From Flavobacteriaceae bacterium (GTDB taxonomy: Bacteria > Bacteroidota > Bacteroidia > Flavobacteriales > Flavobacteriaceae), in contig JAUYUF010000119.1 of the NCBI GenBank assembly GCA_030694835.1, positions 1 to 24,197 on the forward strand: a stretch of 24,197 nucleotides of DNA. Reading direction: 5' to 3'. Below are positions 16,598 through 23,922 of the stretch, in pieces (position 1 is the first letter of the stretch; each line of letters begins with the position of its first letter). A program made the position numbers and the translations under genes. The notes below the pieces were generated by a model. The model was not told the origin of the DNA and did not search any database. It saw nothing but the letters and a program-made list of their open reading frames with translations.

Positions 16598-17650
16598 ATG
16601 ACAGCAAAAAAAAACATAACTGTTGCAGTTACAGGTTTAAATGCCATTGACAGTCCAGGACCTGGTGTTTCGGTTATCAGAGGTTTAAGAGATAGTAAAG
16701 AATATAATGTTCGTATTATTGGATTGGTTTATGAAATATTAGAACCTGGGATTTATATGGATGGATTGGTAGATAAAGTGTATCAAATTCCTTATCCTTC
16801 TAACGGATTTGATGTAATGTTAGAACGCTTTAAGTACATTCATAATGCCGATAAAATTGATTTAGTAATTCCCAATTTTGATGCAGAACTAATGGCTTTT
16901 ATCAAATTGAAACCATACTTTAAGGAAATGGGAATAAATTTGTTAATTCCCAATAAAGAACAATTTGATGATCGCTTAAAGGGAAATCTCAATGAATATG
17001 GAGATAAACACGGTATTAAAGTTCCTAAAAGTGAATCGGTTCATTCCATCAAAGAATTAGAAAAAGAAATAGAAGAATTTGATTTTCCGGTAGTTATAAA
17101 AGGCAAATTTTATGATGCTTATATTGCCCATACTTTAGAACAAGCAATTGAATATTTTCATAAAATAGCTGCCAAATGGGGAACACCTATTATTCTTCAA
17201 CAATTTATTAAAGGCAATGAATTTAATGTTACCGCCATCGGAGATGGAAAAGGAACGATGGTTGGAGCCGTTCCAATGCGTAAAACCTTCTTAACAGATA
17301 AAGGAAAAGCATGGGCAGGAATTTCTATTGATGATCCTAAATTAGTAGAAATGGCTAGAAATATTATAACAAACACCAAATGGCCTGGTGGTATGGAGTT
17401 AGAATTGATGAAAGAAGATAAAACAGGCGATTTATATTTATTAGAAATCAATCCTCGTTTTCCGGCTTGGATTTATTTAGCTGTTGGATGTGGTCAAAAT
17501 CATCCAGAAATGCTTATGAAAATGGCTATGGGAGAAAAAGTAGAACCTATAAAAACCTATGATGTAGGTAAAATGTTTATACGCTATGCATACGATATGA
17601 TTTGCGATTTAGACAAATACGCTCAACTATCAATTCATGGAGAAGTTTAA
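16598..17650 (+). CDS. ATP-grasp ligase
   Basis: Cytoplasmic ATP-dependent carboxylate-amine (or carboxylate-thiol) ligase of the carbamoyl-phosphate-synthase/PylC-like type. It activates a carboxylate as an acylphosphate and joins it to a nucleophile; the substrates are not known. With the ATG at 16598 it is 350 residues. The pre-ATP-grasp domain spans about 1-115 with a glycine-rich start (VAVTGLNAIDSPGPG). The ATP-grasp part follows: VVIKGK with K168, LQQFIKGNEFN with E208, and the Mg-binding residues E267/E269 and LLEINPRF (E283, N285). An in-frame TTG at 16586 would overlap the preceding gene; the ATG one base after that gene's stop is preferred. Tight coupling with the PqqD-like gene suggests a direct partnership. 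The decarboxylase gene follows after 18 bases. Confidence 0.88.
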   Translation: MTAKKNITVAVTGLNAIDSPGPGVSVIRGLRDSKEYNVRIIGLVYEILEPGIYMDGLVDKVYQIPYPSNGFDVMLERFKYIHNADKIDLVIPNFDAELMAFIKLKPYFKEMGINLLIPNKEQFDDRLKGNLNEYGDKHGIKVPKSESVHSIKELEKEIEEFDFPVVIKGKFYDAYIAHTLEQAIEYFHKIAAKWGTPIILQQFIKGNEFNVTAIGDGKGTMVGAVPMRKTFLTDKGKAWAGISIDDPKLVEMARNIITNTKWPGGMELELMKEDKTGDLYLLEINPRFPAWIYLAVGCGQNHPEMLMKMAMGEKVEPIKTYDVGKMFIRYAYDMICDLDKYAQLSIHGEV

Positions 17651-17668
17651 TTATTAAATGTTACAATT

Positions 17669-19036
17669 ATGAGTAAATTAAAATATGAAAGTCCAAGTAT
17701 AAAACAAATAAACGCTGGGATAACTAGTAAATTTGGTGAGTCAAGTACGCTAAAACCTATAACCCATATCAATACGGTTCCAGTTAAAGATTTAATAAAA
17801 ACCTATGGTTCACCTTTGTTTGTAATATCTGAACAAAGCATTAGAAATACCTACAAAGATGCTTATAATGCTTTTTCTACAAGATATCCTAATGTACAGT
17901 TTGCTTGGTCTTATAAAACTAATTATCTAGATGCTGTTTGTAGAGTTTTTCATCAAGAAGGTTCTTGGGCAGAAGTAGTTTCTGGTTTCGAATACAAAAA
18001 AGCACTAAAAAATGGTGTTAGTGGTGATAAAATTTTATTCAACGGTCCTGATAAATCAGATAAAGATTTAATATTAGCGGTGCAACATAATTCACCAATT
18101 CATATTGATCATTTTGATGAATTGTATAGCTTAATAGAAATAACTGGAAAACTCGATAAAAGAGCTAAAGTTGCCATTAGGGTAAATATGGATACAGGTA
18201 TTAAACCTTTGTGGGATCGTTTCGGATTTAATTATGAAAATGGTCAAGCATGGGAAGCCATTACTAAAATAATGTATTCTAAAAATTTAGATTTAGTTGG
18301 ACTTCACACCCATATCGGAACTTTTATTTTAGAACCCAATGCTTATTATATTGCTGCTACTAAATTGGCAGATTTAGCCCTTCATATTAAGAAAAAGCAC
18401 AAACACGATATTCAATATATTGATATGGGAGGTGGGTTTGCCTCTAAAAATACTTTAAAAGGTTCCTATTTAAGTGGAATGGAGATATCTCCATCATTTA
18501 ATGAATATGCTGAGAAAATAACTTCTGCTTTATTAAATGCTGGTTTTAGTACTGAAGATTTACCACTGTTAATTTTAGAAACTGGAAGAGCTTTGATTGA
18601 TGATGCCGGATATTTATTAGGAACCGTTCTAGCAAACAAAAGATTATCAGATGGAAGAAGATCCATGATAATGGATTTTGGAGTTAACCTACTTTTTACA
18701 TCATTTTGGTATAATCATATCATTTCTCCTGCGCAAGAATGCAGTGTATATACAGAAGATACCGTAATGTATGGACCTCTTTGTATGAATATTGATATCA
18801 TAAGAGATAGCATCAATTTACCACCTTTAAACAAAGGTGACAATGTAGTTGTTCAACGAGTTGGCGCCTACAATATGACACAATGGATGCAGTTTATTAC
18901 GTTAAGACCAAAAGTGGTGATGATTGATTTAGATGGAAAACCACATCTTATTAGAGATTCTGAAACTAATGAATATGTTACAGCTCTTGATCGAATTCCA
19001 GCACATTTAGAGGCAATTGATTTAGAAATAGTATAG
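17669..19036 (+). CDS. Fold-type-III PLP-dependent decarboxylase (LysA/ODC family)
   Basis: A member of the diaminopimelate/ornithine/arginine decarboxylase family, releasing CO2 from an amino acid or amino-acid conjugate. It has 455 residues. The barrel domain starts near 45. The PLP lysine is K83 in AWSYKTN. GLHTHIGTF (211-219) carries the histidine that stacks on PLP; the phosphate-binding DMGGGFAS has its glycines at 254-256; LETGR (303-307) replaces the usual EPGR. The active-site region GPLCMNIDII contains C372 and D376, and GAYN holds Y401, matching the intersubunit Cys/Asp and Tyr positions of the family. The Pro-to-Thr change and the operon context argue against plain lysine biosynthesis, so I do not call it lysA. 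The product would be an amine. Confidence 0.9.
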   Translation: MSKLKYESPSIKQINAGITSKFGESSTLKPITHINTVPVKDLIKTYGSPLFVISEQSIRNTYKDAYNAFSTRYPNVQFAWSYKTNYLDAVCRVFHQEGSWAEVVSGFEYKKALKNGVSGDKILFNGPDKSDKDLILAVQHNSPIHIDHFDELYSLIEITGKLDKRAKVAIRVNMDTGIKPLWDRFGFNYENGQAWEAITKIMYSKNLDLVGLHTHIGTFILEPNAYYIAATKLADLALHIKKKHKHDIQYIDMGGGFASKNTLKGSYLSGMEISPSFNEYAEKITSALLNAGFSTEDLPLLILETGRALIDDAGYLLGTVLANKRLSDGRRSMIMDFGVNLLFTSFWYNHIISPAQECSVYTEDTVMYGPLCMNIDIIRDSINLPPLNKGDNVVVQRVGAYNMTQWMQFITLRPKVVMIDLDGKPHLIRDSETNEYVTALDRIPAHLEAIDLEIV

Positions 19037-19045
19037 AAAAAAAAG

Positions 19046-21244
19046 ATGTCAGGAAAACGTAAAAATTTCACCGTTTTATATAACAGTGTGCTGCACAGTT
19101 ATTCTCAAATATTTTTTTCGAAGAATAAAACATTTGCATTGTTAATCATATTGGCATCTTTTATAAATCCAGCAGTTGGAATTTGGGGACTTTTTGCAGT
19201 AATATTTACCAATTCATTGGCAAAGTGGATGGAATTTGACGAACAAACCAATGAAGATGGTTTGTTCGGGCTAAACTCATTGTTAGTTGTTTTAGGATTG
19301 GCAGTATTTTTTAAAGTCAACTTTAGCTTTTTGTTTGTTTTTATTACCATCAATATATTTACCCTACTGTTATCTGTTGGATTTGCTAACCTAATGGCGC
19401 GTTTTCACTTGCCATTTTTAGCCTTTCCTTTTATTTTTGCTATTTGGGTAACTTTTTATGTAATGAACAGTTATACAAATCTAGAAATTGATGAAGGAAA
19501 TACATTTTTATTAAATGATGTATTTAAAATTGGTGGACAATCATTGTTATCCATTTATGAAAGTTTTGATACGCTACCAATACCTGAATTTATTACAGGA
19601 TATTTTAAATCATTATCAGCTATCGTATTTCAATTTAATTGGATAGCAGGGGTATTTATTGCCATCGGATTATTTGTAGGTTCAAGAATTTCGTTTTCAT
19701 TATCATTAATTGGATACCTAACCGGATATTTTTATTACATGATTGTAGGTGAAAATTTAAACAACTTACACTATGGTTACATCGGCTTTAATTTTATCTT
19801 ATTTGCCATAGCCGTGGGTGCATTTTATTTTGTTTCTAAAAGAAAAGTTCATTTAGCGGTCATTATTTTAACGCCTGTTTTAGGTTTAACTATAACGGGT
19901 TTAAGTGGATTTTTAGCCGTTTTTGGATTGCCAGTATTTGCTTTGCCATTTATGTTTATGACTGTTTTGGTAATTTATACTATGAATTTTACTACCAACT
20001 TTAGTACTTTTCCAAAAGTGATTTATCAAACGTATTCGCCTGAAAAGAATTTGTATAATTACTCTAATTATATCGAACGTTTTGGAAGCAATCAACAATA
20101 TTCGAGAATTGGCTTGCCATTTTATGGTAAATGGAATGTTTGGCAAGGACATGAAGGCAAACATACCCATAAAGGTGAATGGAAAAATGCCTGGGACTTT
20201 GTAATTCTTGATAAAGATGGGAACACTTTTAAAAATGACGGATTTTTATTAGAGGATTATTACTGTTTTAATGCACCAGTTGTTGCTCCAGCTGATGGGA
20301 ATGTGGTCAAAATTGTTGATGGAATTACTGATAATGCACCAGGAGATGTCAATATGAATCAGAATTGGGGAAATACCATTGTTATCAAACATGAAGAACA
20401 TTTATTCTCTCAAATTAGTCATTTAAAAGAGGATTCATTTAAAGTTAAAGAGGGTGATTTTGTAAAGCGAGGACAGCAGATTGCCAATTTAGGGAATTCG
20501 GGAAGATCTCCGCAACCGCATATTCACTTTCAATTGCAAGCGACACCTTACATTGGATCTAAGACGATAAAGTATCCGTTGAGTTATTATATTAAACATA
20601 CAGATGATGAGGATGTATTTTCATCATTTGATTATCCGTTGGAAGAAGAAAATTTAAGTGATATCAAAATTAATAAAGTTTTAAATAAAGCGTTTAAATT
20701 AATTCCAGGAATGGTTTTTGAAATTACTTCAAACAATCCAGAATTTGAACATACCGAGTGGGAAATCAATACAGATGCGTATAATTTAACCTATATAAAG
20801 TGTTCAGAGTCTGGTGCTTACGCGTATTTTGTAAATGATGGAACAATGTTGTACTTCACTTCATTTGAAGGTGATAAAAACTCCATGTTGTACTATTTTT
20901 ATTTAAGTTCATTTAAAATATTCTTAGGCGATTATTTCAAATTAAAAGTCAACGATGTGCTTCCATTACACAATGTGTTTAAAGGAAAAACAAAATTAGT
21001 TCAAGATATCATCGCACCGTATTATCAATATTGTACAGCTAATTACGAATCATTTTTAGTAGAGATTGATAAAAATTCAAATTCATTTTCTGTTGCTGCT
21101 ACGCTTGATAAAAAAGTGTTTAACAGATCAATCGAACAAATGAGTTTTAAAATTTCAGGAAATGAAAACAGCTTAACTCAGATTGAGGTTAAAACAACTC
21201 AACTAGTATTTAACATCATTTTAAAATTAAAATTAAACTATTAA
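19046..21244 (+). CDS. Urea-transporter-like / M23 metallopeptidase fusion
   Basis: A two-part membrane protein of 732 residues. Residues 1-315 resemble the urea transporter family: two homologous halves with a GLFGLNSLLV/GYIGFNFILF pair (about 73-82 and 244-253) and a conserved pore-loop pair LPFLAFPF (122-129) and LPVFALPF (295-302). In both loops the usual threonine of LPxxTxPF is alanine. Residues about 355-515 form an M23 (LytM) peptidase domain with candidate zinc and catalytic residues H375, D384, H459, and H492/H494 in PHIHFQL. Residues 530-732 are beta-rich and unrecognised. Inferred role: conduct a small polar solute across the inner membrane and cut or bind peptidoglycan beside it. 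It starts 9 bases after the decarboxylase stop and ends 2 bases before the next start. Confidence 0.85.
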   Translation: MSGKRKNFTVLYNSVLHSYSQIFFSKNKTFALLIILASFINPAVGIWGLFAVIFTNSLAKWMEFDEQTNEDGLFGLNSLLVVLGLAVFFKVNFSFLFVFITINIFTLLLSVGFANLMARFHLPFLAFPFIFAIWVTFYVMNSYTNLEIDEGNTFLLNDVFKIGGQSLLSIYESFDTLPIPEFITGYFKSLSAIVFQFNWIAGVFIAIGLFVGSRISFSLSLIGYLTGYFYYMIVGENLNNLHYGYIGFNFILFAIAVGAFYFVSKRKVHLAVIILTPVLGLTITGLSGFLAVFGLPVFALPFMFMTVLVIYTMNFTTNFSTFPKVIYQTYSPEKNLYNYSNYIERFGSNQQYSRIGLPFYGKWNVWQGHEGKHTHKGEWKNAWDFVILDKDGNTFKNDGFLLEDYYCFNAPVVAPADGNVVKIVDGITDNAPGDVNMNQNWGNTIVIKHEEHLFSQISHLKEDSFKVKEGDFVKRGQQIANLGNSGRSPQPHIHFQLQATPYIGSKTIKYPLSYYIKHTDDEDVFSSFDYPLEEENLSDIKINKVLNKAFKLIPGMVFEITSNNPEFEHTEWEINTDAYNLTYIKCSESGAYAYFVNDGTMLYFTSFEGDKNSMLYYFYLSSFKIFLGDYFKLKVNDVLPLHNVFKGKTKLVQDIIAPYYQYCTANYESFLVEIDKNSNSFSVAATLDKKVFNRSIEQMSFKISGNENSLTQIEVKTTQLVFNIILKLKLNY

Positions 21245-21246
21245 AG

Positions 21247-22497
21247 ATGAAAAAAATAGCAACATTACTAGTGTTTTTCTTGGCTATGAATCTTTCAGCG
21301 CAAGAAAATGATTACAATGCTAAAACCTTATCATTATTTAATGAAGGTAATTGGAAAGATTTGATTGAACTTGCAAAAGAGGCGCAAGAAAAGAATCAAT
21401 CGACCTATGAAATAGATTATAGATTAGCGGTTGCATACTACAACGCTGCCAATTATTTTGATAGTACAACACAGTTTAAAAAGTTAATAGCAACCTATGA
21501 TGTAAGCTATGATTATATTAAAGAATACTTATATTTCTCGTATCTTTTTTCTGGAAGAGAAGCGGATGCGCTTTTGTTAGCTAAAGATTTTCCATTTCAC
21601 TTAAAACTCAAAATAGACGCCAAAGAACCACAGTTTATAGATTATGTTTATACAGAAGGTGGCGCAAAAGTAAGTAGTAGAAGAGACATTGATATTGATA
21701 ATTTATCGTATTTCAATTTAGGTTTAGGTCATAATTTAGGATCGACATTTAATATTTATCATTCATTTTCAACCTTAAAACAAAAATATATTGATTTTGA
21801 TTATAAACAATCAGAATACTATCTGAGCGCAAATGTGCAGCTTAGTGAAGGTTTAACACTAATTCCAGCGTATCATTATTTAAAAATTACAGATCAAGAC
21901 CCTCAGTATGAAACGGTGTCTGTCCCTGGAGGCGGAAATAGATTGATTAGGATTTACGTAGGAGTTGAAGATCAAAAAATACATGTTTTTCATCTTGGAT
22001 TAAAAAAACAATGGGGAAGATTAACGCTAACTCCTAATGTAACAAGTTCATCATCTGATGGATTTACAGATACTGGAGCTGCAGACAAAATAAATCAGTT
22101 ACAATATGGATTTGACTTAGGCTACTCATTGAAAAGTTTTAACGATAGAGTTTGGATTGGTTTTGGTGGTTATATGCACAATGATGAGGTAGAAAATAAT
22201 TTTATTTGGAACGTTAAAACCTATTTTCAGTTGACACCAAAAACCTATTTATTTGCTAAATACAACCAGTCAGAGGTTTCCAATTTTTCGGAGGATAATG
22301 CATCTGTATTTGTGAATGCCTTATCAAAATCAAAAGATAAGATTAGCGGAACTTTAGGAACTAAACTTTCAAATACGTTCCATTTGTATTTAAATTATCA
22401 ATTTGAAAATGTTGAGAATACAGATAATACGACAATTGTAAACAATTTCAATTTCACTTATAGCACTTTTATAGTTGGACTAAAAATAGATTTATAA
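21247..22497 (+). CDS. YaiO-like outer-membrane beta-barrel protein with N-terminal TPR-like region
   Basis: A secreted, probably outer-membrane protein of 416 residues. The signal peptide is MKKIATLLVFFLAMNLSAQ (1-19). Residues 22-140 look like two or three TPR-like helical hairpins (EGNWKDLIELAKEAQEKN; YRLAVAYYNAANYFDS). From about residue 145 to the end the chain alternates in short amphipathic strands rich in Tyr, Phe and Asn with polar turns, as in a barrel of about 10-12 strands. This matches the layout of YaiO-family outer-membrane proteins, whose function is unknown. The last strand ends in GLKIDL. The gene starts 2 bases after the UT-M23 stop, so it almost certainly shares its mRNA. 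It could be the outer-membrane end of the pathway. Confidence 0.78.
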   Translation: MKKIATLLVFFLAMNLSAQENDYNAKTLSLFNEGNWKDLIELAKEAQEKNQSTYEIDYRLAVAYYNAANYFDSTTQFKKLIATYDVSYDYIKEYLYFSYLFSGREADALLLAKDFPFHLKLKIDAKEPQFIDYVYTEGGAKVSSRRDIDIDNLSYFNLGLGHNLGSTFNIYHSFSTLKQKYIDFDYKQSEYYLSANVQLSEGLTLIPAYHYLKITDQDPQYETVSVPGGGNRLIRIYVGVEDQKIHVFHLGLKKQWGRLTLTPNVTSSSSDGFTDTGAADKINQLQYGFDLGYSLKSFNDRVWIGFGGYMHNDEVENNFIWNVKTYFQLTPKTYLFAKYNQSEVSNFSEDNASVFVNALSKSKDKISGTLGTKLSNTFHLYLNYQFENVENTDNTTIVNNFNFTYSTFIVGLKIDL

Positions 22498-22520
22498 CCC
22501 CTAAATAATATCAGAATAAA

Positions 22521-23138
22521 ATGAAAAAATTACTAATAAGTTTTTTAATAATAGCTGGAATAAACGATCTAAATGCTCAAAATGGCGAGCTGTTATCAGT
22601 TTTTGAAAAAAGTTATACACTCGAATATAATTTAGAGTATGGCAAAGCAATTGCCTCTTTTGAATCCGTTTATAGTAAATACCAATCTAACTTTGAAACA
22701 AATCTTAGGCTAGGATGGTTACATTATTTAGCGGGTAATTTTAAAGATGCTGATAAGTATTACTCAAAAGCAGTAGAATTAAAACCATTAGCTCTAGAAG
22801 CTATTTATGGCAATATTTTGCCACTGTTGGCTCAAGGAAAATATAATGAAGTCTTAATATTATCAAATAAAGCACTCTCCATAGCGCCTAATGATTCCCG
22901 AGCGGAATACTACATTGGTGTGGTGAGTTATTATCAAAAAGATTACACTAAATCAGAACGATTTTTAGAAAAAGCCATCAATAAATATCCTTTTGATGTG
23001 GATATCAATTTAATGCTGGGATGGACAAAATTTGCTTTAGGAAAAAAGAATGAAGCAAAAGTTTTATTTCAAGTAGCACAACGACATTCTCCAAATAGTG
23101 TTGCGGTTAAAACGGCACTTGATGCTATTAATAAATAA
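22521..23138 (+). CDS. Secreted TPR-repeat protein
   Basis: A periplasmic or surface protein of 205 residues. The signal peptide MKKLLISFLIIAGINDLNAQ (1-20) is followed by about four or five tetratricopeptide repeats to the C-terminus. Clear repeat cores include LRLGWLHYLAGNFKDADKYY with the following PLALEAIYG, YNEVLILSNKALSIAPND, and YYIGVVSYYQKDYTKSERFL. TPRs mediate protein-protein contacts, so it may scaffold the neighbouring barrel protein, which has its own TPR-like N-terminus. It is the last gene of the operon, 23 bases after the barrel gene. Confidence 0.85.
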   Translation: MKKLLISFLIIAGINDLNAQNGELLSVFEKSYTLEYNLEYGKAIASFESVYSKYQSNFETNLRLGWLHYLAGNFKDADKYYSKAVELKPLALEAIYGNILPLLAQGKYNEVLILSNKALSIAPNDSRAEYYIGVVSYYQKDYTKSERFLEKAINKYPFDVDINLMLGWTKFALGKKNEAKVLFQVAQRHSPNSVAVKTALDAINK

Positions 23139-23180
23139 AGAGATATAAAATTTGCAAATTAAGTCATTTAAGAGTTTCGT

Positions 23181-23193
23181 AAGAGGCTTTTTT
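23181..23193 (+). terminator. Possible weak terminator at the end of the operon
   Basis: AAGAGGCTTTTTT followed by ATTTTTTATT. Only a poor stem can be drawn (AAGAG at 23170-23174 with CTTTT, allowing a G-U pair), so the support is the T-rich tract and the identity to the element at 15865-15877. It overlaps the stop codon of the convergent minus-strand gene. Confidence 0.3.
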
Positions 23194-23887
23194 ATTTTTT
23201 ATTCAAGTTAGCAAAAGCTAATAAAACACCTAAGCAAATTCCTAAAATTGCTGCAAATAATACTTGAAAATCGGTTGGCAATAAAAAAGTAATGGTATGA
23301 GCCGGAATCCAAAAGAAAGGAATTGTTTTTTTGAACGTGAAATTCCATTGGGTTTTCCAATCTAAATTGGTCATGATTTCTCCAAATTTGATAGGAGAGA
23401 GGAAGCCTTTTAAAGTTCCGAGATTGTTAATGATATGCGTATCCGTAATTTTGTGAAGCGTCATCATTACTGGTGCGTATATTAAATTCATGGCGATGCT
23501 TATTGAAAATGCAATACCAATTTTATGAAAAGTAAAAGGGTTTGCCATTATTTGTTTTACATTTTCTAAACCCATAGACTCTAAAAAAGCGGGAGTTCCA
23601 ATTGCAAAAATTACGAAGGCAACTTTAATGGTGATACCTAAAAATCCCCAAACTAGGGCTCTAGGTAAAATTCCAAATCCTTTTTGTAAATAATGTCCAG
23701 TTCTAATTCTTAATCCTATAATCTCACCTAGAGTAGCTAAAACAGCAAACTTAACAAAACTAGAAATTAAGGAATGAAGTTGATTGAATTCTTTATAAAA
23801 ATGATAAAGTTCATCGGAAATAAAAAAAGGTAAAAACAACAGTACAAATGCGATTATAAAGATGAAATCATTTTTCTTAGTGCTCAT
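23192..23887 (-). CDS. Integral membrane protein, Mpv17/PMP22-like
   Basis: A membrane protein of 231 residues with hydrophobic helices at about 9-24, 40-60, 75-100, 120-140 and 205-228. The spacing of NLIYAPVMMTLHKITDTHI (about 134-152) followed by FFWIPAHTITFLLPTDFQVL (about 191-210) and a final helix resembles the Mpv17/PMP22 signature (GP-x-x-H-x-x-Y-x-x-LD, then W-x-P-x-x-x-x-x-F-x-x-(V/L)P-x-x-x-R). Several signature positions differ: A for the first G, and Q for R near the end. The family is mostly eukaryotic organellar and of uncertain function. The gene lies 35 bases downstream of lysS on the same strand, so the two may be cotranscribed. This is a tentative assignment. Confidence 0.55.
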   Translation of the reverse strand: MSTKKNDFIFIIAFVLLFLPFFISDELYHFYKEFNQLHSLISSFVKFAVLATLGEIIGLRIRTGHYLQKGFGILPRALVWGFLGITIKVAFVIFAIGTPAFLESMGLENVKQIMANPFTFHKIGIAFSISIAMNLIYAPVMMTLHKITDTHIINNLGTLKGFLSPIKFGEIMTNLDWKTQWNFTFKKTIPFFWIPAHTITFLLPTDFQVLFAAILGICLGVLLAFANLNKK

Positions 23888-23922
23888 TTGTACTGTTGAA
23901 ATTTATTTTTTAAAATTTTGTT

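Noticed and set aside
19913..20170. Minus-strand open frame of 85 residues within the UT-M23 fusion
   Set aside because: Lies opposite conserved transporter and linker sequence, shows no family motif and is explained as a shadow of the real gene.
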